A DNA stretch of 64,000 nucleotides from the NCBI GenBank assembly GCA_037043455.1, contig JAWPHD010005079.1, forward strand, positions 7,501 through 71,500, read 5' to 3'. The DNA comes from Cyrtodaria siliqua (taxonomy: Eukaryota > Mollusca > Bivalvia > Adapedonta > Hiatellidae). Below, piece after piece: positions 34,626 to 46,964 of the stretch; position 1 is the first letter of the stretch; every line of letters starts with the position of its first letter. The notes below the pieces were generated by a model. That model ran no database searches and had not been told where the DNA came from. It was given only the letters and a program-made list of their open reading frames with translations. A program made the position numbers and the translations under genes.

Positions 34626-35141
34626 TTTTTACATTCAGTGATGTTTTTAAACAATATATATTCGTTTTTATTTGGTATTTTAACTAATTTTAGGTAATGT
34701 ATATGACCTAAATTGACTTCCATAGACTGTTTTCTCAACAAGCTCTTCAGGAGCACCGACTGTTCTATTTGTAGCAACATGATACACTTTCAGCTGACAC
34801 AAGTAGGACGATTATAACTCAATTTATAACATTTTGAACAGAGGTTGAAAAGTTGACTTGGTAAAAAAATGATAAAATAGGTAGACATGACTTCAATAAA
34901 TAATAACTTTATTCTGCATTTTATTTCGTGTTTAGCTCGTCAAATAGCTAAACAACCTTTTGATTGTAAACACCGGCTGATCGTCTGTCAGTGCGCTTCA
35001 TAGTCTAGGAAAACTACGCAAAATAAAAATTGTATTGAGATTATAGATAGCCTACCTCTAGAACAGGATACTTGAGGACAGTTAATCATCAATATGTGAG
35101 AAAAAAAACGTACAAGGTACGGGTAATGAAGTGTATCATTG

Positions 35142-35341
35142 TCCGTACATCAATAATTTAATTCTGAACAACTAGTAATTTAAACGTCACGCGGTACATT
35201 AGTAATTTAATTCTGAACAACTAGTAAATTTAAACGCCACGCGGTACATCAGTAATTTAATTCTGAACAACTAGTAATTTAAACGTCTCGCGGTACGTCA
35301 GTAATTTAATTCTGAACAACTATTAATTTAAACGCCACGTC
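35142..35341. repeat. About 49-bp tandem repeat, 4 units
   Basis: The unit is 'cggtacatcagtaatttaat' plus 'tctgaacaactagtaattta' plus 'aacgtcacg'. The last unit runs into 'cacgtcttgccatg'. Confidence 0.95.
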
Positions 35342-35416
35342 TTGCCATGTCTTGTGATACGGGTTTCTTGTATCATGCCTTGCCATATATTTGGGAAGTA
35401 GCTGACAGTTTATACC

Positions 35417-35662
35417 TACCGTGTCCTGTTAGGGCCATGTTACTATCGCATCTTACAATCGAGCATCGACCTAGGTCAAGGCTCGATGGTAAGATGGTCG
35501 ATGGTAAGATGCGATGGTAAGATGCGATGGTCGATGGTAAGATGCGATGGTAAGATGCGATGGTCGATGGTAAGATGCGATGGTAATATGCGATGGTCGA
35601 TGGTAAGATGCGATGGTCGATGGTAAGATGCGATGGTAACATGGCCCTAACAGGACACCGTA
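35417..35662. mobile_element. 246-bp TIR element with tandem-repeat interior
   Basis: The ends are inverted repeats of about 40 bp: 'cgtgtcctgttagggccatg' then 'ttac.atcgcatcttac', and the complement at 35623-35662. The interior (about 35482-35637) is an array of 'gatgcgatggtaa' and 'gatggtcgatggtaa' units. The array unit is contained in the inner part of the TIR itself, so the array probably grew out of one arm. Confidence 0.85.
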
Positions 35663-36810
35663 TATCATGTATATACCAGTACCTTTTGGTGTGCCTGAGA
35701 CATCTATGTGTCTCTTAAAACATCTTGGCGTTTTACTAGAATTTCAATATAATTTGTTTTCCGTCAGAACCTACCAGACCTTTCGCACTTTGCCTATACA
35801 TTTGGTTAAATGTTTTTCATATACAACTGTTGAGGTTTCTTTCTTCCGCTGTCTGAAATATAAAGAGTAACATACTTCCAATTCTAGTAATACAACGTTT
35901 AACATGACTCTATATAATTATACCTGGTATCAAATCAAAAACTGATGGTAAGAACTCGACTGAAAATGAATATTAGTTACTTTCACCATATGATTTTTCA
36001 TAGGTCGACATATTCCATAGGTTGAACGTTAAATGGAACTTTTCAGAAACTGCAATTGTCTTCCGTAATCTTGCTAAACATGTTAACGCTACTCATAAAA
36101 AAGCAATTTCGTTTTCGTTAAATTCTTTGAAAATAACATTTTGTGGGTGAAATTGAGTATGCAACCGGAATATATTACTTATACAATGTATCAAAAAACA
36201 TTATCGGTTAAAATATTAGGCCTTTCCTTCCTATATTTTTCATCGAAGTTAAAGGTGAATGGCCAACCTTTTTTTTTTTATAGTATTATCAATTAACAAA
36301 TTTAACTCGTAAACATCATATCAACATTTCTTGATAGTCCCGGAGAGAAACATATATTTAAAACCGTTACAAAGTTGTATGTAAAAATGTGTTACTTTCA
36401 TGAAGTAGATACTACTTTTACCACTGCGTGACTGCATGGGGAAATGAGGTAAATCCGAATTGTATAGCTGCACAACTATTGCCAGATAATTGATAAATAC
36501 ATTGACCTGTGAATTAATTTACCTGTTTAAAGTTTTCTACGTCATCAAATAAAATCTTATTCTCGCTTTTCACAGATATTGCAATGTGTGAATTGTACAT
36601 ATTATATTGTTGTGTATTGATTTCGATTTAAATAAACATGAACATGTTCATGAAACAAAACATGGCCGGAGAACTTTAAGAACTGCTCCTAAGTTCCCAA
36701 ACAAACTTAAGTCATATTTCATCCTCAAGCTCAAAACTAACATCTTTTAAGTTTCCATATGAAAATAATTAAAACATGTTATAGCTAAAAGAAATAGTTG
36801 AGTTTTGAAA
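35663..36810. other. Non-coding stretch
   Basis: AT-rich; nothing recognised. Confidence 0.4.
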
Positions 36811-37370
36811 TGGGACACGTTTGTTCCTGAACATGAGGCCTGTTCTGGCATTAAATAATCTTAATTGTTAAAAGGTGTCTTTTTTAACGAATATACAATG
36901 TATGCATTGAGTGTTTTTTCCTAATGTGTGGCATTGGTATATCAAAACTATTGAAAATTATTTTGCAAACAAAACATTACTTTTTTTCAAATGCTCAGAG
37001 TGTTTACATAATGGTTACATATGTAAATGCTACCGAAGACATGTTAGCTATATGTGTAAATTTAATGTATTATCATATACGTATGTGGTAGATACATTTG
37101 TTCGTAAACATGAGGCCTGTTCAGGCATTGAATAATCTTAATTTATAAAATGTGTCTTTTTTAACGAATATACAATGCATGCAATGTGTGTTTGTTTGTT
37201 AATGTGTGTCATGGGTATATCAAAACTATTACAAATTATTTGAACATACAATATTACTTTTTTTCAAAATTTCAGAGTGTTTACATATGGCTTCACATGT
37301 AGATGCTACCGAAGACATGTTAGCTATATGTGCCTCATATGTATATATAATGTGTTATCAATCAATCCGA
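36811..37370. repeat. About 280-bp tandem duplication
   Basis: Unit 1 starts near 36811 ('tttgttcctgaacatgaggc') and unit 2 near 37090 ('tttgttcgtaaacatgaggc'). Both continue 'gtcttttttaacgaatatac', 'gtatatcaaaactatt' and 'gctaccgaagacatgttagc' in order. Differences are scattered, so the duplication is not recent. Confidence 0.9.
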
Positions 37371-37399
37371 TTGATGATTACAGACGTGCTAGTTGTATA

Positions 37400-37869
37400 C
37401 TAATGGAAAAAAGAAAGGCAACTCGGGAATATTTTGTATGCTATAATATGCTGCTGTTAATCGAATGATATTTGACTACATACGACATTTTCGTTCGGAA
37501 AAAAGAGTAAAAACAACACATAACACACCAAATGTTATCCCTTCAAAGTATCATTAGTGATAGAATACGCGTGTGGCTCAAGCAAGGGAGCAAGCTTAGG
37601 ATGTACAATCTCTTAACATTAAATACAGTATTGAAATGGCTCAAATTTTCAAAGCGGAATTTATGAATTTCGTGTTACACTGAAAGTGTACTTTGACTAA
37701 AAGTCTACCACAGCACAGTTTGTGTCCTTTCTCTAAGTAGCTGCAATCCTCTTTTTTTTTCTTTTTTTCTTTTTTTTAACAAAATAGCTTAGACTTTCTC
37801 TGGAATTAAGTGTGTAGTATATAGATTTTGTAGCGGAAATTCCCGAGTTGCGTTTCTTTTTTTCTTTAG
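37400..37869. mobile_element. MITE family C, copy 3
   Basis: The left end 'ctaatggaaaaaagaaa' continues 'ggcaactcgggaat', and the right end 'attcccgagttgcgtttctt' ... 'tttctttag' is its complement. The interior is colinear with copy 1. Both arms carry the 'caactcggg' variant instead of 'cgacacggg'. Confidence 0.8.
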
Positions 37870-38414
37870 GATGTATGGAAAGTTTCAATTGAACACGCGT
37901 GTTACCTTCATATTTTGTTTGATATAGAATACATATAAATGGATACATACAAGTATGTAGCGAACATATAAAACATACGAAATACACATTTATATAGTTT
38001 TCTGTGTAGAAGATATCTCTGGAAAATGTCATTTTTGTTATCGCCCACTGTTTATGTGTTTATTATATCGAAATAACAATACATTGGATTCAGCATGCAG
38101 ATATTACTTTTCTGAGACCTTGTTTAATCATGTTATCGCTATAAAAAAAAATGTACCAGTATATCATTTTGCCTTAATATAATTAATTTCTGTTTTCTAT
38201 TTTTAGAGTAACATCTGCAAGACGCAATCCCACTAGATGCAGAATGGTGCAACTGTTTTATTACGAAACTAGAGGGAAATGCTGCAGAAAGATAATAAAT
38301 CATGAAGGTGTTCCAACTAAAGTAATTCTGTTTCCATATGAAGGTATGGTAGTTTGTATCGTGTTTGTGCATTAAGGTTGAAGAACTAGTCTGAATACAT
38401 TAAAGGGTAAAAAA

Positions 38415-38590
38415 ATGTTGATACAAACATCGAACAGGAAATGTAGCATTCACACACACACACAAACACACAACACACACACACACACACACACACACGA
38501 ACATACAAATACAAGCATAAATATAAGCAACATATGCGACTCCACAACCATAATAGGCTTGACTAGGGTCACTGGACTTTAACATACATG
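38415..38590 (-). mobile_element. Diverged family A fragment with a CA microsatellite
   Basis: On plus, 'catcgaacaggaaatgtagcatt' is the family A end. It is followed by an expanded (CA)n of about 50 bp (38451-38500) where other copies have 'ccagaaacacacatagaaac', then 'acatatgcgactccacaacc'. The microsatellite seems to have grown from the CA-rich part of family A. Confidence 0.6.
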
Positions 38591-38599
38591 CACAAGTCA

Positions 38600-38890
38600 C
38601 AAAAGAACTGTAACCGGAGGCCCCGGGTTCAATCATCCGTGGTGCCACTGAGTTTCGTCGGTGTGTTCTTGGGCAAGACACTTTCCCTTAGCCTCGTCCG
38701 TCGGATGGGGACGTAAACCGGGCGGTCCTGCGTATCGGTCTATCCTCCGAGCACGTTAAAAGAACCATATGAATCTATTCGATAATAAGAGTAGGGCAGG
38801 TTCCCGGATTCCTATGTATCCTTATCATCTCGCTGGGGCGGCTCTAAATAACCTATACTGTGTTGATGAGCCGTTAAACAACATTCAACA
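38600..38890 (+). mobile_element. SINE, GGGCAAGACACTT type, copy 1
   Basis: A partial head ('ggaggccccgggttcaatc', B-box like) is followed by 'gtgttcttgggcaagacact', 'cggtctatcctccgagcacg', 'atctattcgataataagagt' and 'gatgagccgttaaacaacat'. The same body is at 43236-43490 (+) and 63845-64000 (-). 'gggcaagacactt' is the wording of the conserved central domain known from several animal SINE superfamilies. Confidence 0.85.
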
Positions 38891-39480
38891 CAAAAGAACT
38901 GCAGCATCCACATAACGCAGCCATTCACTCAAATATATACATACTACACCTATATAGTAAAAGGTAAAATGTGAACCATTACAAACGACCAATGACAAAA
39001 GGACTTGCTGGGGGTCAAACATGATATTTATTTACACTTTTTAATTATTTACTCACGCATTTGTTATAAAACAACTATTTAATTGATTGTAATGATATTA
39101 TACGAATTTGCGAAATGTTTAAATATTTTAAAAAGTTCTGAATTAGGTACTCTTTGACTGTCCAAGTATTCCTTTATTCCTTTGATTTAATGGGTATAAC
39201 TTTCCCTCTTTTTCAAACGGATTCTTTGCCTTAATATTCCGTAGCATATCTTTTAATACACACAGGCTACAGAATCATGCTACGGATGTAACAATAGAAT
39301 ACAGATATGGTTGTTATGGAGATAAGCGCAACATACCGGATGATCAAGTATCCGTTAGGGAATTGTTCTTTGAAACACATCAGCATGTGACAAATAAACT
39401 ATTCAACGATAAGATCACGAATTGGATAATATATACAATCATAATAAACTTGTTTTAAGTTAAATATATCAGATATGATT
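38891..39480. other. Non-coding stretch
   Basis: Nothing recognised. Confidence 0.4.
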
Positions 39481-39760
39481 TCGAGTGACTGCGTGTTAAC
39501 TGACATGTAAAGGCATTTTATACAGCAAAGCCTTCTCGCAGTCCAGAGATCATCTCTATTAACAGATGATCATTTCACTTCCCAGTGGTATTATTGAAAT
39601 TAAAATTAAACTACATTAAGATGTCAAGTGTCTGCGAGTTAACTGACATTTAAAGGTATTTTATACACCAAAGTCTTCTCAAGAGATCATCTCTATTAAA
39701 AGACGAGCGTTCCACTCACTTCCCAGATGCATTATTAAAATTCAACTTTTATTAAGAGAT
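39481..39760. repeat. About 139-bp tandem duplication
   Basis: 'gtgttaactgacatgtaaag' ... 'agagatcatctctattaa' ... 'cacttcccag' is repeated in order at about 39481 and 39620. A partial third echo follows at about 39755 ('ttattaagagatcacctttg'). Confidence 0.85.
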
Positions 39761-41289
39761 CACCTTTGCTAAGAGGCCAATTCATTCTTTCCGTTTATTG
39801 GTATATTAATACAGGTTGAATGTAGTCTATATATATTTTAAAATTGCTCTGACTTAGCATTAAACGTATAGGGCAATACAATACAAGGGTACATTATAGA
39901 AGTACATATCATGCAAAGAACGCACTTACTATTCACACACCAAAAAGCAAATAGTTTAATAAGGGTGTATGTGTAGGCACAAGAGGACAATGTGAATACA
40001 TTTACCCCATTTGTGCAACCAAGAAAACAACCGAAGGCAAGAAAACTACTATAAATATGTCAATAAAAAAACACCTATCATTGCTATATTCCATACGACA
40101 GAACTTGGGTCTGCCATATTTTCCGAATTAAATTCAGATTCACATCAATTATCCAAAATTGTCTGCGCATTGTCAAACTGAACAAAACATCTATTCTTTT
40201 GCATATACACGATATACGAGGTACTGTATGGCAGTGGCATTGAAATTCAGCTTGTACCCCAGAAGCAATAGTCAGTGACCTTCGCCATTAACATAACAAC
40301 TCGCTGACCTCCGAAAAAAACATAACCGTCACACGCACGTGCACTATGTTTAGTAATTAGAGATTATTAACTGGGGTATGTGTGTCTCTTTGTGATATTG
40401 ATCCGAAATAGCCATATGAGGTCCGAGAGCTTTAGCTCTAGAGCTTCACACGGCTGTCACACAGAGGCACATCTACCCCAGTTAATGACCTTTTATTACA
40501 CGTGTAACCAAAACAACAGTGTTTTGGATAAATCCAAATTGCGCAAAGTTAAAATACCTTTATCTATTTGTGTATTTTTTTGTTTAAGTATGACTCTTTA
40601 TTTAGATCCATTTTACAAGAATAAAAAACTATGACGTTAATATACCTCAATCAAAGGATGTGCTATTCTAAATATGCAATTCGCTACCTTATTCCCAAGC
40701 CACCAATTCACCCCCTCAATTAAAATTACACTGTTCAAAACGTTACTGACGTAATATTTGTAAGAAAATCGTCATAATAGTGACCTTGTTTTTCCCTATT
40801 GACGTTTTTTTTCCACGGCGTTGACTTTGTCAGTTTTTCTGTTTATGTTTGAGCTTTATTTCAAAAATGGCATTTGGTATCGCAAATATAAAATAAGGAT
40901 AAAAGGGTAGGAGAATAATTATTATTTCACATACATTTACTCAGTATTGTTTTCTGGATGACTTACATTTGAAATGAGACCGTTAGCTCTATGTACATAT
41001 TATAAGAGGTTGTTGAAGACAGTTCGATTAAATACAACGATGCATTAGATAATGTACAGGTATAATTTAATATGTTAAATCTATCACAACATCTCCAAAA
41101 ATATTTAGGTACGTCGTTTGGTCGTCTCTTCGTCGATAAACGGGTCTGCACTATCTTCGAATTCCTGTGGTATTTTAATATGAAATTGACTGCTTTCAAT
41201 TCCAAAGTAGATCTATTGCGTGACAGACCCAAAAGAAAATGAATGTTTGACCCTTGATCCATCTCTTTCCGTAATGGCCAAGAAAACAG
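39761..41289. other. Non-coding; small inverted repeat at 40364-40490
   Basis: 'attaactggggtatgtgtgt' at 40365 and its complement at 40459-40490 form arms of about 30 bp enclosing about 65 bp. Otherwise nothing is recognised. The 112-residue minus frame at 40963-41301 has no motif. Confidence 0.5.
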
Positions 41290-41480
41290 TTTTAAATGCA
41301 TGTTTAGTTTTCCTCGAGCCGTTTAACATCTCTGAAATATGACATTCATAGAACACAGTCAACAAAAACTCGCAAACAAAACAAACAACAATAAAAAGAC
41401 AAAAGTATGCGACACCACACCGATACAGCCTTATAAAGGTCACAGACACAAAGGCCGCTGGGCGTTTAAACAAGGGGCAC
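41290..41480 (-). mobile_element. Diverged family A fragment
   Basis: On plus, 'tgaaatatgacattcataga' continues 'acacagtcaacaaaaactcg', 'caaaacaaacaacaataaaa' and 'caaaggccgctgggcgttta', in family A order on minus. Confidence 0.6.
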
Positions 41481-42173
41481 CAAATACTTAAATTGCGTTG
41501 CAAAATTTGGGAACCGTTATCCTTAACCTTTGTGAAATATTGCTGGCCAGAAAATTTATGGCTGTTAGTTAATATAGTTGGACCCACCAAATTAAAATGC
41601 CGTTGTTAACGTTCTGAAACATGAAGTGAACTTATCGGAAAATATAAACTTCCCGTTTATGTTACCTATGTACAATAGGAATGCACGGCTATCGGCTACC
41701 GTGTCAACTAACCAACTCATATTGTGTTGCAGATTGAAAAAATCGTAATATGTCCTTGAAAACGTTTTGAGCATGCGGTGACAGGTCAGAAAATCGAAAT
41801 AAGTTCCTGGTGTTGTATATTTTTCATCAGGCCTTGTTTCAGAAAAATCCTTTAACATGTTTAGGTCTCTCGGGTATAAATACTGAAAAGTGGATCCCCT
41901 GGAAGCAACAAACACAAACAAGAGATAAAAGTAGCAGGCTCGGTTTTATAACTTTACATCGACGGCCAACACTGAAATTGACTTTCCGTATTGTATGGCA
42001 TTAACAACGCTTTGAAGATGATGGCACATTTTGAGAAATCGAAGCTGTGATACTGTTTGTCAACTTTCTTGGCCATAGTTCAATGAACACAGTTTATGTA
42101 GTTGTACATTATTGATAATATAAACTTATATGTATGTATGTAAACATACTCGTACACATATATTAAAGGACTA
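41481..42173. other. Includes a solo B segment at 41873-41965; otherwise unassigned
   Basis: 'atactgaaaagtggatcccc' ... 'gcaacaaacacaaacaagag' ... 'gcaggctcggttttata' is the B segment on minus. Next to it is a 109-codon open minus frame (41592-41921) with no motif that I recognise. Confidence 0.5.
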
Positions 42174-43198
42174 AAAGAAACACAACTCGGTAATTTCCGC
42201 AAAATATTGTATATACTGCACGCTTAATTCGTGTAATATTTCAAAGAAATCCTAAACTGTTTTGTAAACAATGGATTGCAGCTAGTTAGAGAAATACACG
42301 TTGTAACACACAATTCATATATGTTGAAGTTCCACGTTGATGCATGTTTAGTGATTGACCCCTCTGCAGTGAGTCCCTACGCTTCACTTTTCTTTTGTGC
42401 GAGGATTGGACAACCTTGTGGGACTCTATGATTGCACCTGCAGAAACCCCGACCAAAGGAGGTAGGTGTATGAGCTTTCGTCCCATGGGTTTTCTAGTCG
42501 TACCCTCGATTGGTTTTCTCTTTGGCTGCAACTGCTGTGGTTGTCCAGTAAAATTCTGGATACATCCTGAGATGTTTCTTATTTTGTATTTTATATAGCT
42601 TTACAACAACATCTTAGTGTTTCTTTTGTTAGTTTCTCTAGATGTGGACTATTGTTAGAGAATTCGTTTTGATGGGATGTAGTTTTGTCTACATGGTCTT
42701 GTCTATTTGGGCGCTGAAGACAGGATAATAGCGAGGATTGTGTACACATAAAATCGATTCAAGCTAACCTGTAGACCTTATTGCCTACTCACCGTTCCAA
42801 GTCGGTAACCCTGTCTTCACCATCCTTTCTGTTGTATGTTGTCTTTTTCATTGTAAAATTAAATATTGATCCTTGTTTGTAGTACAGTGTGGACCTATGG
42901 TGCCATTGCGGGTGGACGCTGTGGTTTCTATATCTAATTTTTGAGCTATTTCAGTACTGTATTTAATGTAAAGAGTTTGCAAAATTTTATATCCTTTGCT
43001 CACCTGCTTGGATCAAACGAGTATTCTGTCAAAAATGGAACTTTGAAGGTATATTATGTGATGTGTTATGCGTTGATTTAGTCTTTTTTCGAAGGAAATG
43101 TCGTATGTAGCCATGTACGTACCATTCGATCAACTTCAGCATAATATACAAACAATACATAGCGGAAATTACAGAGTTGCGTTTCTTTTTTTCTTTAA
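42174..43198. mobile_element. MITE family C, copy 4, split by about 600-bp insertion
   Basis: The left end ('taaaggactaaaagaaac' then 'acaactcggtaatttccgc') and the right end ('gcggaaattacagagttgcg') bracket an interior colinear with copy 2. At 'gaagttcc' (about 42333) the sequence jumps to about 600 bp of foreign DNA. It resumes at about 42937 ('tttttgagctatttcagtac'), exactly where copy 2 continues. The insert ends with family A-related sequence ('caccgttccaagtcggtaac', 'gtacagtgtggacctat'). Confidence 0.8.
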
Positions 43199-43235
43199 TT
43201 ATATAACACAAACTTCTATTTTTAATAACTCCTAC

Positions 43236-43490
43236 TTCACCACTGAGTTCCGTCGGTGTGTTCTTGGGCAAGACACTTATCCTTAGCCTCGTCCTTCGGG
43301 TGGGGATGTAAACTGGGCGGTCCCGTGTATCGGTCTATCCTCCGAGCACGTTAAAGAACCATAGGAATCTATTCGATAATAAGAGTAGGGCAGGTTCCCG
43401 GATTCCTATGTATCCTTCCCCTCTCTCTGGGGCGGCTCTAAATAACCTATACTGTGTTGATGAGCCGTTAAACAACATTCAATTCATCAT
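43236..43490 (+). mobile_element. SINE, GGGCAAGACACTT type, copy 2
   Basis: It matches 38640-38885 along its length, including 'gttcttgggcaagacactta', 'cggtctatcctccgagcacg' and 'gttgatgagccgttaaacaa'. The tRNA-like head is lost. Confidence 0.85.
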
Positions 43491-44222
43491 TTATGGCAGC
43501 ATGCAACGTAACGTACCATTATACTCACATACTCGTAAGACGACAACGCCGACCGAAGCCCATTAACCAATATCAGCACAGCTTGCAGACATTTAACTCG
43601 ACGTGATATTTTAATAAAGGATCGAGGTTATGAACATATTCAGTCGTTGTTGTTGTTATTAATTATATACTATGAAACAAGTCTTTTTTTTTTTCGCGAA
43701 ACACACAATTTAACAAGCCTTATGAAAATTGCATTCCTGTTTTACTTTGATCTTACAGCTACCTAGAGCCTTTATCCATTTTGCCATCATTGATCTTTTC
43801 TAAACCATCGATCATTTGCCCAGCTGTGTTCAAAATCAATGTTAACGACGTGCCACTGTGGCGATATGATTTGACATATGGTTCCAAACATACCAAAACA
43901 CGCTATTTTTAAAATCTTAAATCATAAAAATTGGTTCAGAAGTGTTCTATAGGGAAATTGCTTCAATATTTCATGTAACAGATTTCCCCAGAGAGTGTTT
44001 TCAATAAATTTTAATTGCATAATAAATCAAGCCTGAACATTGAGTTTTACTATACATATTGTGTAGTCTTTATGAACAACGTAACAAACAGACATATTAA
44101 TTGTGTTTTAATAATTTATTTAAATGAACCTTTAGAGCCTCTTAAGTTATGCACTGATAGATACACCACCATGGTGCTTTTCTGTTATGGAATGATTGGT
44201 CGCTTCGTGGTCGCCATACCGA
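43491..44222. other. Non-coding stretch
   Basis: Nothing recognised. The minus- and plus-strand frames here overlap the neighbouring MITE. Confidence 0.4.
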
Positions 44223-44501
44223 GATACGTGGTTCGAGAAACTTTCATACCCCATCTAACCCTTTCACCAAAAAGTGAAAACGGGGTTGGCTGTGGGGTAT
44301 GAAATAAAACCTTAATTTCAGTTTAAAACGTTTGCATATTGTAAAATTAAAAATTTAATTGGTAATTTTAAACAGTTTATCACATTTTTTTCAGTAAAAC
44401 TTGTTTTTTAAACGTGTTTTATTGTCGAAATATCCGTTATAAAATCCTGCTAATATAAGCTTTCCCATTACTTAATAGAATTAAGACCGGACCACGTAAT
44501 G
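44223..44501. mobile_element. MITE family D, copy 3 (inverted)
   Basis: The left end 'atacgtggttcgagaaactt' and the right end 'gaccggaccacgtaatg' enclose the family D interior in reverse. The central palindrome is fuller here ('cataccccatctaacccttt' versus 'aacggggttggctgtggggt'). Confidence 0.75.
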
Positions 44502-44932
44502 GATCATGAGTTACAGCTGTAATATTATATCCGCAAATCGAGAAGTGAATGTAAACCTGTTGTAACTATATATCAATAAAGAACACGTTACAATAGTGTT
44601 GCGTTGATTCTTCGCAGAAATGTATTATGTAGAAATTACCTTAGACATAAAATATAAGAACGTAAATAAAATCTCTCTGAAATTATCGTCAGGTACCTTA
44701 TTCATGATATACTGCAACACAGCCCCGGAATATTACCGTGTCTGGTAAATGTCTGCTATGTCGGCTGCAGTTAGTTATATGAGATTCATTTAGTTAATGA
44801 TATTGTAAAAGCAAAACATAGCTTAGTAAGTGGGAGGATAGTAAGTATAAAGACACATTTATTAGTTTCATACGAGTAGTTTCCATACATATTCAATATT
44901 TCATATGCTTCATGTCAAAACTTTTGTTTCAG

Positions 44933-45261
44933 GTTGGGCACAACCAGCTCTGACGTCATACTGGCTTATAAAGACTTACTGGTGGAGTCGCTCACGTGTT
45001 AAAATAACAGAGGTGATCGGCACACAAAAGATGGAGCTGAAGGGCAAAATAAAGGATAAAGCAAACGGCTCCATCGTCATATATGGCAAACTGAAAGCTA
45101 AAATTAATTCTGATTTTCGAATGTGTCTCACGTCCAATGTGAGTAACACAGATTTTGATCTTGGCTACTGTGTTTCGGGAACGCTTGAACGGGGAGACAG
45201 AAACAACGAGAAGGGACTGAATCTTACACATTACGCTATGGTTAAACGACGAGGCTACTAA
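44933..45261 (+). CDS. Candidate terminal exon of an unrecognised, probably secreted protein
   Basis: A polypyrimidine-AG acceptor ('acttttgtttcag', AG at 44931-44932) is followed by an open frame of about 109 codons to TAA at 45259-45261. The acceptor is phase 1, as in many extracellular proteins. The peptide starts WAQPALTSYWLIKTYWWSRS and continues through MELKGKIKDKANGSIVIYGK and MCLTSNVSNTDFDLGYCVSG to NLTHYAMVKRRGY. It is basic, with two cysteines 17 residues apart and an NLT sequon. The preceding and following DNA is non-coding, and no repeat family covers it. I do not recognise the family, and I could not find the upstream exons; the nearest 5' kilobase is MITE and AT-rich DNA. It could be a retained fragment of a pseudogene. 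Confidence 0.45.
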
Positions 45262-45967
45262 TAGATGGTTTCAATTCCTCGGAACACAGCTTTAAAAGAG
45301 ATTTTAAAACAGCAGTGAAAGATAGTACAGCGTATCGACAGCATACATTTGACTATGTTTTGTTGACACAACCAATGCGTTGTTTTTTTAGTATCCAGTA
45401 AAAGTTAAGCTAACATGACTGATGTGTCTAAGCTTACACGTAACATTTCAACAGCTCTAACGAAAATAATACGATTAGTCAGACAGTATTTTAAACAAAA
45501 ACGGCATTAAACAAAGTCTATGTTAGAATGACAAGCTCACATTCCTATCGTATTTTATAAATATTCAATACAAATGAAGCTAAAATATTTGATTAGTCTA
45601 AGCTTTCATGTTGATGAGTTTTCAATACAAATTGAAGAGTTTTAATCCAAATTATGCTAACATCATTGTCATGGTTCCGTGGAAATAGATTTTTTACTTA
45701 AGATGTTACTTAAAACGCAAACGTACGATAAATTTCAAATAAATTGCAATTACACGATACATCTGAAGAGTAAAGTCAGTCGAAGTTAAAGTTCTTTGGT
45801 ATGGAACAGTATGGGCCGTCTGTTTACCTTGAAACATGCTTTTGTTACCAAATTTTAAATATAAAACACGTTTGTTTACCTAAATGCCATTTAAGGTAGT
45901 AAACACAATGCAGTTGTAAACACAAACAACTGTGCTCCAGTCCGGCATCGCGTTTGCAGTGAAAATG
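45262..45967. other. AT-rich non-coding stretch (possible 3' UTR)
   Basis: No canonical AATAAA lies within the first 400 bp after the stop, but 'caaataaattg' occurs at about 45736. Confidence 0.35.
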
Positions 45968-46130
45968 GCGTTGGAGCACCACTCCATCGACCAAGATTTG
46001 TATTGTTTTCATCTCTTATAGCGTTGGAGCAGCACTCCATCGACCAATATGTGTATTGTTTTCATCACGTATGGCGTTGGTGCGCCACTCCATCGACCAA
46101 GATTTGTACTGTTGTCATCACTTGTAAATG
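45968..46130. repeat. About 55-bp tandem repeat, 3 units
   Basis: The unit 'gcgttggagcaccactccat' plus 'cgaccaagatttgtattgtt' plus 'ttcatcacttata' begins near 45968, 46022 and 46073. Substitutions are scattered. Confidence 0.9.
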
Positions 46131-46964
46131 GAAAGGTAAAGTCAATACATACTCTACCTTCCAAAATGTAACATGACCAGCCGTATAAAGTCTTTAGACC
46201 GGCATTTACAATTTCGTACGTGTACAGCGTATTTTATAACGGTTGTATCCCCATCTGTGCGATGCTGATAATATTATACTGCATCTGTGTTTCATTTAAA
46301 ATAACACTCACTAGTAAAAAAAAATAATATATGTTCTTGAACTGCACTGAGCAAACTATTACGAACCTTTAAACAAATAAAAATGACCCAATTATAAGTA
46401 AACTTGCACCAATGCGCATAGTAAAACATAAATATAACAAATAAAGCCACTGGTGATTATTCATTAAAAGTAATGTTAACAACATCTTCAATGGAAAGAA
46501 ACCGCAATCTAAAACACGTTCATTTCAGCAAGAGAGATACGTTTGATGTTTTGGTGTTGTAACGCTGAGCATCGTTATATATTGCTACATGTAGCATTAT
46601 TTTGTCTTCTATATAGATGCTTTGTTATTCTGCGGCATGTTAGCACGGGTCACGTTGTTTGCAGCGTGTTGGCACGGGTCACGTTATTTAAGGAATATGT
46701 ATCCTTATGTGTAATTCCACTGAAACTTCATATACCATGGATAGTGATTATAACTCAAATGTTCTTTAATTCTTTACAAGAAACTAACATATAATTATAA
46801 TGTCTACACATTTATAAAGACAAAACTTCTCTTGAATTATAATTACACACTCGCTTACATAGTGTTAGATTAAGCTGTGTACTGGTTAACACAAATATTC
46901 ATTGAGTTTTTCATTACTTAAGGGTAGGTGTAGTTAAGTGTGTTTATATGTAATACTAGAACAG
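46131..46964. other. Non-coding stretch
   Basis: Nothing recognised apart from a short local duplication 'gtt.gcacgggtcacgtt' near 46650-46685. Confidence 0.4.

Noticed and set aside
33995..34697. Pair of similar peptides on opposite strands (FVYHPI...KFFRTLN)
   Set aside because: They are the two arms of one imperfect palindrome. Similarity is explained at the DNA level and substitutions are not biased to third positions by eye.
37733..38032. 99-residue minus frame covering the end of MITE C copy 3
   Set aside because: It runs through a transposon terminus and a poly-T run (Lys-rich end) and is not conserved in other copies.
41592..41921. 109-residue minus frame of unknown content next to a B segment
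   Set aside because: Its start lies in a family B repeat, and no acceptor, motif or codon signal is evident.
42286..42598. Overlapping frames on both strands in the insert of MITE C copy 4
   Set aside because: The Gly/Pro-rich peptides on both strands have no recognisable domain. The insert may be a transposon fragment, but coding is not supported.
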